A stretch of 6,812 nt of DNA from NCBI GenBank assembly GCA_002325615.1, contig DCSL01000048.1, positions 1 to 6,812 of the forward strand. Reading direction: 5' to 3'. Made by a program: the position numbers and the translations under genes. The notes under the pieces were generated by a model. It was not told where the DNA came from, made no database searches, and saw nothing but the letters and a program-made list of their open reading frames with translations. Below are positions 1 to 6,536 of this stretch, one piece after another. Source of the stretch: Amoebophilaceae bacterium UBA1467 (GTDB taxonomy: Bacteria; Bacteroidota; Bacteroidia; Cytophagales; Amoebophilaceae). Every line of letters starts with the position of its first letter. Within the stretch, counting starts at the first letter, position 1.

Positions 1-36
1 GGAAAAATTCCAGGTATTACCAAAGCCAGTTGGTAG
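1..36 (+). CDS. rpsN: 30S ribosomal protein S14, 3' end only (partial)
   Basis: The first 11 codons read GKIPGITKASW followed by TAG. This is the conserved C-terminus of bacterial S14 (G-[KQ]-[IL]-P-G-[IV]-x-K-[AS]-S-W), a small-subunit protein that binds the 16S rRNA 3' domain in the head. The rest of the gene lies upstream of the window, so whether it is the zinc-binding or zinc-free form cannot be seen. Its position immediately before rpsH is the standard spc operon order, which supports the call despite the short fragment. Confidence 0.93.
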   Translation, partial: GKIPGITKASW

Positions 37-96
37 CATATACTTACAAAAAAGCGTAACCTTGCAAGCCTGTACATTTGCTAAAGAAATAAAGAT
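37..96 (+). other. rpsN-rpsH intergenic spacer (60 bases)
   Basis: This spacer is larger than most junctions in the window. It is A-rich just before the rpsH start and has no clear Shine-Dalgarno motif. It contains the octamer TACATTTG at 73-80, matching the Bacteroidota -7 consensus TAnnTTTG. No TTTG or TTG lies 19-21 bases upstream where the -33 element would be expected. I see no convincing hairpin or terminator. Confidence 0.5.
73..80 (+). promoter_or_regulatory. Possible Bacteroidota-type -7 box upstream of rpsH
   Basis: TACATTTG fits the TAnnTTTG -7 element of the Bacteroidota primary sigma factor, and a start 6-8 bases downstream would leave a very short leader before the ATG at 97. 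The partner -33 TTTG is absent at the right spacing, and an octamer with six fixed, AT-rich positions can arise by chance. Treat it as a weak candidate internal promoter. Confidence 0.18.
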
Positions 97-498
97 ATGA
101 TTACGGACCCTATAGCCGATTATTTGACCAGAATCAGAAATGCTATCAAGGCACGACATGGGATTGTAGAAATTCCTGCGTCGAATACCAAAAAAGAAAT
201 CACAAAAGTACTCCACGAGAAAGGTTATATCAGGCACTACAAATTTGATGACCAAGCAAATGTCCAAGGAACTATCAAAATTGCCCTTAAATATAGCCCT
301 GGTACCAAACAACCAGCTATCGTAAAGCTGCAAAGAGTGAGTACGCCTGGGTTGAGAAAATATGCCGGTTGTGACAACCTGCCTGAAGTAATTAACGGGT
401 TAGGTATTGCTATTTTGTCTACCTCTAGGGGGATAATGAGTAACAAAGAGGCAAGGAAAATGAATATTGGAGGGGAAGTATTGTGCTACGTTTACTAA
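97..498 (+). CDS. rpsH: 30S ribosomal protein S8
   Basis: The 133-residue product is S8, a primary 16S rRNA-binding protein that contacts the central domain (helix 21) and helps fold the platform. The N-terminus MITDPIADYLTRIRNA (1-16) and the C-terminal signature STSRGIMSNKEAR (108-120), ending in GGEVLCYVY, are the family hallmarks, and the length is normal (about 130). The ATG start is fixed by the conserved N-terminus. In E. coli S8 also represses translation of the spc operon by binding its mRNA near rplE; that site would lie outside this window, so autoregulation cannot be judged here. The gene follows rpsN after 60 bases and precedes rplF by 10. Confidence 0.98.
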   Translation: MITDPIADYLTRIRNAIKARHGIVEIPASNTKKEITKVLHEKGYIRHYKFDDQANVQGTIKIALKYSPGTKQPAIVKLQRVSTPGLRKYAGCDNLPEVINGLGIAILSTSRGIMSNKEARKMNIGGEVLCYVY

Positions 499-508
499 GT
501 TATATAGC

Positions 509-1063
509 ATGTCAAGAATAGGAAAAATCCCCATTAAACTGCCCAATAATGTTACAGTAACCTTCTCTAATGAAAGGGTAGTGCATGTGAACGGCCCCAA
601 AGGAGCGCTTTCTCAGCTCATCGACCCTGCCATCACTGTAAAGATAGAAAAAGACGTGGTGGTGCTGGAAAGAAAGTTGAATCAAAAAACGCACAAAGCC
701 TTGCATGGCCTTTACAGGTCATTGCTCCAAAACATGGTCATTGGTGTGAGTGAAGGGTATAGAAAAACGCTAGAACTAGTAGGTGTGGGCTACAAGGCAA
801 GTGTACAGAATAATGTGCTGGAACTAAGCCTAGGGTATTCTCATGGCATATTCTTTGCCGTTCCTACAGAGATTGTTGTCAATGCTGAAATGATGAAGGG
901 AAAGAATCCTCTTGTGTATCTAGAGGGCACGGACAAGCAACTTGTGGGTCAGATAGCCGCCAAGCTCAGAGCGCTCAGAAAAGTGGAGCCCTACAAAGGC
1001 AAAGGCATTAGGTTCTTGGGTGAGCAAATTAGACGCAAGGCAGGTAAATCTACTGCCAAGTAG
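509..1063 (+). CDS. rplF: 50S ribosomal protein L6
   Basis: The 184-residue product is L6, which binds 23S rRNA near the sarcin-ricin loop and the factor-binding site. It shows the family's two tandem similar alpha/beta domains (about 1-82 and 83-184). The N-terminus is MSRIGKIPIKLP, the mid-protein segment GYRKTLELVGVGYKA (83-97) is typical, and the C-terminal rRNA-binding signature PYKGKGIRFLGEQIRRKAGK spans 161-180. The reading frame is open upstream to an ATG at 467 inside rpsH, but homologues start at MSRIG, so ATG 509 is chosen. That start is preceded by the context AGC and no Shine-Dalgarno motif. The gap to rplR is 25 bases. Confidence 0.98.
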   Translation: MSRIGKIPIKLPNNVTVTFSNERVVHVNGPKGALSQLIDPAITVKIEKDVVVLERKLNQKTHKALHGLYRSLLQNMVIGVSEGYRKTLELVGVGYKASVQNNVLELSLGYSHGIFFAVPTEIVVNAEMMKGKNPLVYLEGTDKQLVGQIAAKLRALRKVEPYKGKGIRFLGEQIRRKAGKSTAK

Positions 1064-1088
1064 GTTAATTAGTTATTGTAACAGGCAC

Positions 1089-1442
1089 ATGAAAGTAAAA
1101 AATAAAAAATTCGAGCGAAGGCTAAAGATTAGAAAAAAGATTAGGAAGACCATCACAGGTACTGCAGAAATACCTAGGCTTTCTATCTACAAAAGCAACA
1201 AGTGCATCTATGTACAGTTGATTAATGATGAGCAGGGTCATACACTACTCACTACCTCCTCAAAAGCTTTAGGTGATCATGGTATTGACGTAGGTAAGGC
1301 ACGGAGGGTGGGTGAAAATATCGCCGAAAAAGCTCTCGAAAAAGGAATAAAAACTGTTGTATTTGACCGTTCAGGATACCTCTATCATGGCAGGGTAAAA
1401 GCCTTGGCAGAAGGTGCCAGAGATAAAGGTCTTAAATTTTAG
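1089..1442 (+). CDS. rplR: 50S ribosomal protein L18
   Basis: The 117-residue product is L18, which with L5 (and L25 in some bacteria) anchors 5S rRNA in the central protuberance. The basic N-terminal tail (1-20, rich in Lys and Arg) contacts 5S rRNA. It is followed by [18 protein letters not shown] (28-45) and the C-terminal signature [21 protein letters not shown] (91-111). The frame extends upstream into rplF to 1020, but the ATG at 1089 gives the usual length and a start of [11 protein letters not shown] as in relatives. The stop TAG overlaps a possible GTG start of rpsE by one base (TAGTG), so translation of rpsE may be coupled. Confidence 0.97.
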   Translation: MKVKNKKFERRLKIRKKIRKTITGTAEIPRLSIYKSNKCIYVQLINDEQGHTLLTTSSKALGDHGIDVGKARRVGENIAEKALEKGIKTVVFDRSGYLYHGRVKALAEGARDKGLKF

Positions 1443-1447
1443 TGAGC

Positions 1448-1957
1448 ATGACCCCGAACAAATTAAAGGCAAGCGATTTCAACCTAGAAGAAAAAGTTGT
1501 TTCTGTAAACCGAGTAACCAAAGTAGTCAAAGGGGGGCGTAACTTTAGCTTTTCAGCTGTCGTTGTCGTAGGAGATGGCAATGGCGTAGTAGGATATGGG
1601 CTAGGTAAAGCAAAAGAAGTGACAAACGCTATTACTAAAGGTGTAGAAGACGCCAAAAAGAACCTCATTAGAGTACCTATTTTGCACAGTACCGTGCCCC
1701 ATATATCGGTGGGAAAATTTGGCGGAGGCTCAGTATTTTTAAAACCTGCTGCCCCAGGTACAGGAATCATCGCAGGTGGTGGTGTGCGCGTTGTTTTGGA
1801 GAGTGCAGGCGTACAAAATGTACTATCTAAATCCAAAGGATCGTCTAACCCTCACAATGTAGTCAAGGCAACTTTCCAGGCGCTATTGCAATTGCGTGAT
1901 CCTGTGACTGTAGCTTTCCAAAGAGGAATTACCCTTGATCAAGTATTTAACGGATAA
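1448..1957 (+). CDS. rpsE: 30S ribosomal protein S5
   Basis: The 169-residue product is S5, a small-subunit protein at the mRNA entry side that affects decoding accuracy. The N-terminal double-stranded-RNA-binding-like domain (about 14-77) holds [20 protein letters not shown]; its KGGR loop (28-31) is the region altered in spectinomycin-resistant S5 mutants and is intact here. [17 protein letters not shown] (42-58) and the C-terminal domain with [20 protein letters not shown] (92-111) complete the family signature. Two starts are possible: GTG at 1442, overlapping the rplR stop, or ATG at 1448. I prefer ATG because it shares the GCATG context of several neighbours; the difference is two residues. 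Confidence 0.96.
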   Translation: MTPNKLKASDFNLEEKVVSVNRVTKVVKGGRNFSFSAVVVVGDGNGVVGYGLGKAKEVTNAITKGVEDAKKNLIRVPILHSTVPHISVGKFGGGSVFLKPAAPGTGIIAGGGVRVVLESAGVQNVLSKSKGSSNPHNVVKATFQALLQLRDPVTVAFQRGITLDQVFNG

Positions 1958-1960
1958 GCG

Positions 1961-2152
1961 ATGGCTAGAGTCAGAATTACCCAAATAAAGAGCCTGATTG
2001 GCTACTCTAACAAGCAACAAAAGTGTACCATGACGGCCCTGGGATTTGGGCACCATGGTAAGATCAACAGAAGCATTGAGCACAATCTTACACCGGAAAT
2101 ACAAGGGATGATCAACAGGATCAATCATTTGGTTACCATAGAAAAGCTATAG
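1961..2152 (+). CDS. rpmD: 50S ribosomal protein L30
   Basis: The 63-residue product is L30, a small non-essential-to-core large-subunit protein. The N-terminal strand ARVRITQIKSLIG (2-14) and the C-terminal segment TPEIQGMINRINHLVTIE (44-61) match the family. The middle motif usually read as T-[LM]-x-A-L-G appears as TMTALGFG (23-30). The length is a few residues above the usual 58-60. The gene begins three bases after the rpsE stop and ends two bases before rplO. Some bacteria lack rpmD, so its presence between rpsE and rplO is the complete ancestral order. It has no clear Shine-Dalgarno motif. Confidence 0.95.
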   Translation: MARVRITQIKSLIGYSNKQQKCTMTALGFGHHGKINRSIEHNLTPEIQGMINRINHLVTIEKL

Positions 2153-2154
2153 TC

Positions 2155-2613
2155 ATGCAATTAAATACGCTCAAGCCTGCTCCTGGTGCTGTCAAGAATA
2201 GAAAGCGTGTGGGTCGGGGACAAGGTTCTGGAAAAGGAGGCACCGCCACAAGAGGTCATAACGGGGCCCAGTCAAGATCTGGATACAAACGAAAAAGAGG
2301 CTTTGAAGGTGGGCAATTACCCTTACAAAGGCGACTTCCTAGGTATGGATTTAAGAACCCTAACAGGTCTACCTATAAGCCCATTAACTTGGAAACACTC
2401 CAAAGATTGGCCGAAAAAGAAAGGTTAGCCTCTGTGGACGCAGCAATATTAGTCGGGTATGGCCTCATCAGTAAGCATGATCACTACAAGATATTAGGCA
2501 CCGGAGCTTTGAAAACAAAGATCGATGTTTGCGCACATGCTTTCTCTGCTTCAGCACGCACAGCCATAGAAAAATTAGGGGGCCAAGCCACCACTATTAA
2601 TGTTCATGCCTAA
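2155..2613 (+). CDS. rplO: 50S ribosomal protein L15
   Basis: The 152-residue product is L15, a large-subunit protein that joins early in assembly and threads a long basic arm into 23S rRNA. The start MQLNTLKPAPGAVKNRKRVG is followed by a glycine- and arginine-rich extension, RGQGSGKGGTATRGHNG (21-37). SGYKRKRGFEGGQLPLQRRLP (42-62) and YGFKNPNR (64-71) follow, all highly conserved. The globular C-terminal domain includes LGTGALKTKIDVCAHAFSAS (114-133), the usual G-x-G-x-L-x-x-x-x-x-V-x-A-x-x-x-S pattern. The gene starts two bases after rpmD. Its final codons overlap the secY start, implying coupled translation with the membrane channel gene. Confidence 0.98.
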   Translation: MQLNTLKPAPGAVKNRKRVGRGQGSGKGGTATRGHNGAQSRSGYKRKRGFEGGQLPLQRRLPRYGFKNPNRSTYKPINLETLQRLAEKERLASVDAAILVGYGLISKHDHYKILGTGALKTKIDVCAHAFSASARTAIEKLGGQATTINVHA

Positions 2614-3922
2614 ACTCTTTCACACCATAAGGAATATCTTCTCTATTGAAGAACTAAGGGTCCGCATACTCAATACGGTCGGATTTCTTCTACTATTTCG
2701 TATGGGGTCTTATGTTGTTTTGCCAGGTATAGATCCTACTAAGCTAACAGGTGAGGCAAAAGGAATCTTTGGACTGCTAGATACATTCTTAGGAGGAGCC
2801 TTTAGCAATGCTTCTGTGTTAGGGTTAGGGGTAATGCCCTATATCTCTGCCTCTATTGCCATTCAGCTTTTGACCATTGCGGTGCCTTATTTCCAAAGAT
2901 TGCAAAAAGAGGGTCATTCAGGCAGAAAAATTCTGAATCAAATTACCAAAGTGCTCACTATCTTTATTGCCATGATTCAGGCAGTGGCCTACCTTTCTAC
3001 AGCAGTTTCTGAGGAAGTCATTGTAATTAGTAGGCCCTTTTTTACAGGTTCATCTATACTTATTCTTACTGCAGGCACCATGTTCTGTGTATGGCTGGGA
3101 GATCGCATTACTGACAAAGGACTTGGCAATGGTGTCTCCATGCTCATCATGATTGGTATTATTTCTTCTTTACCAGGAGCAATTTTCTCCGAAATTCTGT
3201 CTAGAGGCATTCGTGGTGCACTGGTGCTCATCATCGAATTCTTCCTACTTTTCGCTATTGTGGTAGGCGTAGTGATGTTTACGCAGGCTACCAGGAAAAT
3301 CCCTGTTCAGTATGCTAAACAAATGGTCAATAGCAATATATACGGCGGACAGCGACAGTACATACCCCTCAAGTTGAACACGTCTGGTGTGATGCCTATC
3401 ATTTTTTCACAAGCTCTTATGTTTCTTCCCGCACTGATTTCAAGTATATGGTCAGACAAAAGTAACATAGCTGCTTCTGTAGGAAGGGCTTTCTCTGACT
3501 ATACTACCTGGCAGTATAATGTAACCTTCAGCCTGCTTATCGTTGTCTTTACTTTTTTTTATACAGCTATTACGATTAACCCTACTCAGATTGCAGATGA
3601 TATGAAACGCAACAGCGGCTTTATCCCCGGCATTAAGCCCGGGAAACTCACTGCAGGGGTTATAGACAATATTTTAAGCAGAATAACGTTGCCAGGTTCC
3701 TTATTTCTCGCAGTAATAGCTATCTTGCCAGCCTTTGCGCACATGGCTGGGGTGAGTAGTGCGTTTAGCAGATTTTATGGAGGAACCTCACTACTCATTA
3801 TGGTGGGTGTGGTGCTAGATACACTTCAGCAAATAGAAAGTCTTTTGCTCATGCGTCGCTATGAGGGCTTGATGAAGTCTGGCAGGGTGAAAAATCGTTT
3901 TCAAAATACTGTGGTAGGCTAG
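2606..3922 (+). CDS. secY: Preprotein translocase subunit SecY
   Basis: The 438-residue product is the pore-forming subunit of the SecYEG channel, which moves unfolded proteins across, or into, the inner membrane with SecA or a bound ribosome. Ten hydrophobic membrane segments can be traced. Signature 1, GVMPYISASIAIQLLT, lies at 75-90 after the plug region (about 60-74); signature 2, WLGDRITDKGLGNGVSMLI, lies at 163-181. Cytoplasmic loops carry EGHSGRKI (102-109) and GFIPGIKPGK (338-347), and the C-terminal tail has the conserved RRYEGLMKSGR. ATG 2600 is an alternative start two codons upstream; ATG 2606 is preferred because relatives begin close to this point. It overlaps rplO by 8 bases (14 with the alternative). 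Confidence 0.98.
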   Translation: MPKLFHTIRNIFSIEELRVRILNTVGFLLLFRMGSYVVLPGIDPTKLTGEAKGIFGLLDTFLGGAFSNASVLGLGVMPYISASIAIQLLTIAVPYFQRLQKEGHSGRKILNQITKVLTIFIAMIQAVAYLSTAVSEEVIVISRPFFTGSSILILTAGTMFCVWLGDRITDKGLGNGVSMLIMIGIISSLPGAIFSEILSRGIRGALVLIIEFFLLFAIVVGVVMFTQATRKIPVQYAKQMVNSNIYGGQRQYIPLKLNTSGVMPIIFSQALMFLPALISSIWSDKSNIAASVGRAFSDYTTWQYNVTFSLLIVVFTFFYTAITINPTQIADDMKRNSGFIPGIKPGKLTAGVIDNILSRITLPGSLFLAVIAILPAFAHMAGVSSAFSRFYGGTSLLIMVGVVLDTLQQIESLLLMRRYEGLMKSGRVKNRFQNTVVG

Positions 3923-3926
3923 ACGC

Positions 3927-4697
3927 ATGATTTTTGTAAAGAGTGAAGACGAGATAGCCTTGATTAAAGAGGGTGCTGAAATTTTAAGTAGAACGCATGG
4001 GCAAATTGCGCAGAGGATCAAGCCGGGAATAACGACCCAAGAATTAGATGCCCTGGCAGAAGCATTTATTAGAGATAGTGGCGGAGTGCCCTCTTTCAAG
4101 GGATACAAAAAATTTCCCGCCACGCTCTGTACCTCTGTCAATGATTATGTGGTGCATGGGCTCCCCAGCGATTATATACTGCAAGAGGGAGATATCATCT
4201 CCGTAGACTGTGGAGTCTACTACAAAGGTTTTCACAGTGATGCAGCCTTTACCTATCCTGTAAGTACGGTGAGTAGTGAAGTGATGCGTCTGCTTCAGGT
4301 AACAAAAGAAGCGTTGTACTGTGGCATTGATGAAGCCAAAGCAGGGAATAGGATAGGAGATATTGCCCATGCTATTCAACATCATGGGCAACATTATGGC
4401 TATTCAATAGTAAGAGAACTAGTGGGGCATGGTGTGGGAAGAAAATTGCATGAAGAGCCACAAGTGCCCAACTATGGAAGGCGAGGCCATGGCACGCAGC
4501 TTAAGCACGGCATGGTGCTAGCCATAGAACCTATGATTAACTTAGGGAAACCACAAATTGTGCAAGAAAAAGGGGGGCAATTCAGGACTTTAGACAGAAA
4601 AGTTACCGCACACTTTGAACATACGGTGGCAGTATTAGAAAAGAAGGCTGAGATCCTGACGACTTACAAGTATATAGAAGAAGTCTTCCAATTTTAG
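3927..4697 (+). CDS. map: Methionine aminopeptidase, type I
   Basis: The 256-residue enzyme removes the N-terminal methionine from new proteins when the second residue is small. The type I pita-bread fold is complete. The five dinuclear metal ligands line up with E. coli MetAP as D94 (SVDCG), D105 (HSDAAF), H168 (GHGVG), E201 (AIEPM) and E231 (HFEHTV). The substrate-contact histidines are H77 (VVHGLP) and H175 (KLHEEP). Length and start, [10 protein letters not shown], match Bacteroidota relatives. There is no N-terminal zinc-finger extension. It lies 4 bases after secY and 1 base before infA. Placement with secY is common in bacteria; the absence of adk between them fits Bacteroidota. Confidence 0.98.
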   Translation: MIFVKSEDEIALIKEGAEILSRTHGQIAQRIKPGITTQELDALAEAFIRDSGGVPSFKGYKKFPATLCTSVNDYVVHGLPSDYILQEGDIISVDCGVYYKGFHSDAAFTYPVSTVSSEVMRLLQVTKEALYCGIDEAKAGNRIGDIAHAIQHHGQHYGYSIVRELVGHGVGRKLHEEPQVPNYGRRGHGTQLKHGMVLAIEPMINLGKPQIVQEKGGQFRTLDRKVTAHFEHTVAVLEKKAEILTTYKYIEEVFQF

Positions 4698-4698
4698 T

Positions 4699-4917
4699 AT
4701 GGCTAAACAAGAAGCGATCAAACAAGATGGTATTGTAGAGGTAGCTCTTCCCAATGCAATGTTCAGGGTCCGTCTAGAAAACGATCATTTAGTGTTGGGA
4801 CATATCTCTGGAAAAATGAGAAAGTTCTATATCAAGATATTGCCTGGAGATAAAGTTACGCTAGAGATGTCTCCTTATGACTTGACCAAAGGGCGCATCG
4901 TTTACAGGTACAAATAA
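4699..4917 (+). CDS. infA: Translation initiation factor IF-1
   Basis: The 72-residue product is IF-1, which binds the 30S A site during initiation and works with IF-2 and IF-3. It is a single OB-fold (S1-like) protein of the expected length. Conserved blocks are MAKQ at the start, the strand with [13 protein letters not shown] (16-28), [20 protein letters not shown] (34-53) and the C-terminal [17 protein letters not shown] (56-72). The ATG comes one base after the map stop, so there is no room for a separate leader and reinitiation or coupling is likely. It is followed 13 bases later by rpmJ, the usual partner. Confidence 0.98.
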   Translation: MAKQEAIKQDGIVEVALPNAMFRVRLENDHLVLGHISGKMRKFYIKILPGDKVTLEMSPYDLTKGRIVYRYK

Positions 4918-4930
4918 CACAACTTCAGTT

Positions 4931-5047
4931 ATGAAAGTAAAAGCATCTGTCAAAAAACGTAGTAGTGACTGCCAGATCGTACGCAGGAAAGGAAGGCTAT
5001 ACGTGATCAACAAAAAAAACCCAAAGTTTAAACAAAGACAAGGATAA
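4931..5047 (+). CDS. rpmJ: 50S ribosomal protein L36, zinc-free form
   Basis: A short 38-residue gene encodes [20 protein letters not shown] followed by [19 protein letters not shown]36 is the smallest large-subunit protein and sits on 23S rRNA near the factor-binding region. The start MKV-ASVKK and the end KQRQG are invariant family features. Of the four zinc ligands of the classical form (C11, C14, C27, H33), only C14 remains; the others are S11, N27 and F33, so this is a C-minus L36 that should not bind zinc. Such forms are normal in Bacteroidota. It ends two bases before rpsM. The gene is short enough to be missed by length cut-offs. Confidence 0.96.
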   Translation: MKVKASVKKRSSDCQIVRRKGRLYVINKKNPKFKQRQG

Positions 5048-5049
5048 GC

Positions 5050-5427
5050 ATGGCTAGAGTATTAGGGGTAGACATTCCGGACAATAAACGGGGAGAAATC
5101 TCCCTTACCTATATTTTTGGTATTGGACGCAGCTTAGCAAATAAGATTCTCGAAACAGCGAAAGTCAATAGAGATAAGCATCCGGCAGACTGGACCGACG
5201 AGGAAGCAAAAAAGATTCGAACAGCCATTAGTGAGCAATACAAAGTGGAGGGGGAACTGCGTTCTGAAATACGCTTGAATATCAAACGATTGATGGATAT
5301 TGGATCGTACCGAGGCAAAAGGCATAGGGTGGGCTTGCCGGTGAGAGGACAAAAGACGAAAAATAATGCAAGGACGCGCAAAGGCAAACGCAAGACAGTT
5401 GCCGGTAAAAAGAGAGTCACTAAGTAG
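5050..5427 (+). CDS. rpsM: 30S ribosomal protein S13
   Basis: The 125-residue product is S13, in the head of the small subunit, where it contacts P-site tRNA and forms a bridge to the large subunit. The N-terminal part begins [30 protein letters not shown] and contains a helix-two-turn-helix motif with GIG (24-26). A helical stretch with [12 protein letters not shown] follows (70-81). The basic tail carries the signature [20 protein letters not shown] (87-106), continuing into [15 protein letters not shown]. The QKTKNN variant is typical of Bacteroidota. This is the first gene of the alpha operon in E. coli; here it starts only two bases after rpmJ, so the two operons look fused. Confidence 0.98.
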   Translation: MARVLGVDIPDNKRGEISLTYIFGIGRSLANKILETAKVNRDKHPADWTDEEAKKIRTAISEQYKVEGELRSEIRLNIKRLMDIGSYRGKRHRVGLPVRGQKTKNNARTRKGKRKTVAGKKRVTK

Positions 5428-5518
5428 GGGATCAGCCAGGGGAAGTTATAAAAGACTTTACCTGCCTTAGAGGCTGCCTCCCGAAAGCTCGATATTGAGC
5501 AAGCATACAGTAAGTACT
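5428..5518 (+). other. rpsM-rpsK intergenic region with possible stem-loops
   Basis: This is the longest non-coding gap in the window, 91 bases in an operon whose other junctions are mostly under 25. By eye three short inverted repeats follow one another. The first is 5437-5445 with 5456-5464 (nine positions, one mismatch and one G-T pair, 10-base loop). The second is 5470-5473 with 5477-5480 (GAGG/CCTC, 3-base loop). The third is 5487-5490 with 5497-5500 (GCTC/GAGC, 6-base loop). No T-run follows any of them, so they are not standard intrinsic terminators. The function is unknown; a regulatory leader or an RNA processing site are possible readings. Confidence 0.4.
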
Positions 5519-5911
5519 ATGACAAAGACAAAGAAAGACAAGGCTAAGAAGAGGGTCGTCAAAGTCGACAAAACAGGGCAGGCACACATTAAAGCCAGCT
5601 TCAACAATATCATTATTTCTATGACGAATGGTGCTGGTCAAGTGATTTCATGGTCCTCTGCTGGTAAGATGGGCTTTAGAGGCTCCAAGAAGAATACTCC
5701 TTATGCAGCACAGAAAGCTGCGGAAGACTGTGCTAAAGTAGCCCATGAGCTGGGACTGAGGAAAGTGAATGTGTATATCAAAGGAGCGGGTGTTGGCCGA
5801 GAGTCTGCTGTAAGAACCATCCAGGAAGCAGGTATTGAAGTGGCAGCTATCAAAGACGTTACGCCTTTGCCACACAATGGTTGTAGGCCCCCGAAACGTA
5901 GACGCCCTTAA
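5519..5911 (+). CDS. rpsK: 30S ribosomal protein S11
   Basis: The 130-residue product is S11, which sits on the platform of the small subunit next to the E site and the anti-Shine-Dalgarno region of 16S rRNA. After a Lys-rich N-terminal tail (1-16) come [18 protein letters not shown] (20-37), [20 protein letters not shown] (42-61), [15 protein letters not shown] (85-99) and the C-terminal signature [18 protein letters not shown] (113-130), all family hallmarks. The frame can be read from a TTG at 5495, but ATG 5519 gives the usual length and is chosen. No Shine-Dalgarno motif precedes it. In Bacteroidota the S11 neighbourhood is tied to occlusion of the 16S 3' tail together with S6 and S18; that link is established knowledge, not visible here. 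Confidence 0.97.
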   Translation: MTKTKKDKAKKRVVKVDKTGQAHIKASFNNIIISMTNGAGQVISWSSAGKMGFRGSKKNTPYAAQKAAEDCAKVAHELGLRKVNVYIKGAGVGRESAVRTIQEAGIEVAAIKDVTPLPHNGCRPPKRRRP

Positions 5912-5936
5912 CCTTATTTAATAAACAGGAAAAAGC

Positions 5937-6536
5937 ATGGCAGTATATAGAGGTCCCCGAGCAAAAGTAGAAAGAAGATTCAATGATCCTATCTTTGGTC
6001 ACGGCAAAGCTCTGCAGAAAAAGAACTATCCTCCAGGTCAACATGGCAAGATTCGCAGAAAAAAATCGGAGTACGCACTGCAACTCATGGAAAAACAAAA
6101 AGCCAAGTATACCTATGGGTTGTTGGAAAGACAGTTTGCGAACCTTTTTCATAAAGCAGTTAGAAAGAAGGGGGTGACAGGTGCAATCTTGCTCCAGCTC
6201 TTAGAGGCACGCTTGGACAACACGGTATATCGTTTAGGCATAGCGCCTACAAGAAGGGCTGCTAGGCAATTGGTGCTACACAAACACATCATTGTCAACG
6301 ATGCAGTCGTCAATATCCCCTCTTATACCTTAAAGCCAGGTGATTTAATCGGAATACGAGAGAAGTCCAAATCACTGGAAGTAATTCAAGAAAACATCAC
6401 TGCCTCACACAAAAGCTATACGTGGCTAGAGTGGGATGATGCACAAATGAGGGGCAAGTTTACGGCCCTGCCACCCAGGGAGGAAATTCCTGAAAAAATT
6501 AATGAACAGAGTATCGTTGAACTGTACTCTAGATAG
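5937..6536 (+). CDS. rpsD: 30S ribosomal protein S4, zinc-free form
   Basis: The 199-residue product is S4, a primary 16S rRNA-binding protein that nucleates assembly of the 5' domain and lies at the mRNA entry channel. The N-terminal domain contains [20 protein letters not shown] (30-49) and [10 protein letters not shown] (58-67). The S4 RNA-binding fold follows (about 92-155), with [20 protein letters not shown] (92-111) and [11 protein letters not shown] (120-130). The C-terminus is VELYSR. There are no cysteines at all, so the Cys4 zinc site of some bacterial S4 proteins is absent. An AGGA at 5927-5930, six bases before the ATG, is one of the few Shine-Dalgarno-like sites in the window. 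In E. coli S4 represses the alpha operon. Confidence 0.98.
   Translation: MAVYRGPRAKVERRFNDPIFGHGKALQKKNYPPGQHGKIRRKKSEYALQLMEKQKAKYTYGLLERQFANLFHKAVRKKGVTGAILLQLLEARLDNTVYRLGIAPTRRAARQLVLHKHIIVNDAVVNIPSYTLKPGDLIGIREKSKSLEVIQENITASHKSYTWLEWDDAQMRGKFTALPPREEIPEKINEQSIVELYSR

Noticed and set aside
467..508. Upstream ATG that would extend L6 by 14 residues
   Set aside because: The extension lies in the rpsH coding region and the conserved L6 N-terminus MSRIGK starts at 509.
1432..1836. Open frame of 134 codons on the minus strand within rpsE
   Set aside because: It is a proline- and threonine-rich mirror of the glycine- and valine-rich S5 coding sequence, which is typical of an antisense shadow.
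2186..2428. Plus-strand open frame of 80 codons inside rplO in another frame
   Set aside because: It overlaps the conserved glycine-rich part of L15 and has no recognisable features.
3624..3645. CCCGG/CCCGGG-rich patch in secY as a possible hairpin or terminator
   Set aside because: The arms do not pair cleanly, it is inside a conserved SecY loop (PGIKPGK), and no T-run follows.
3815..4141. Minus-strand open frame spanning the secY-map junction
   Set aside because: It covers conserved coding sequence of both genes, and nothing in its translation suggests a real protein.
4044..4394. Open frame of 116 codons on the minus strand within map
   Set aside because: It lies wholly antisense to a well-supported gene with intact catalytic residues, and its translation resembles no family I recognise.
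5109..5420. Minus-strand open frame of 103 codons within rpsM, with hydrophobic stretches
   Set aside because: The leucine- and phenylalanine-rich appearance comes from complementing Lys and Arg codons of S13, not from a membrane protein.
5495..5518. TTG start extending S11 by eight residues
   Set aside because: The extension adds residues not usual for the family, uses a rarer start codon and overlaps a possible stem-loop; ATG 5519 gives the normal length.
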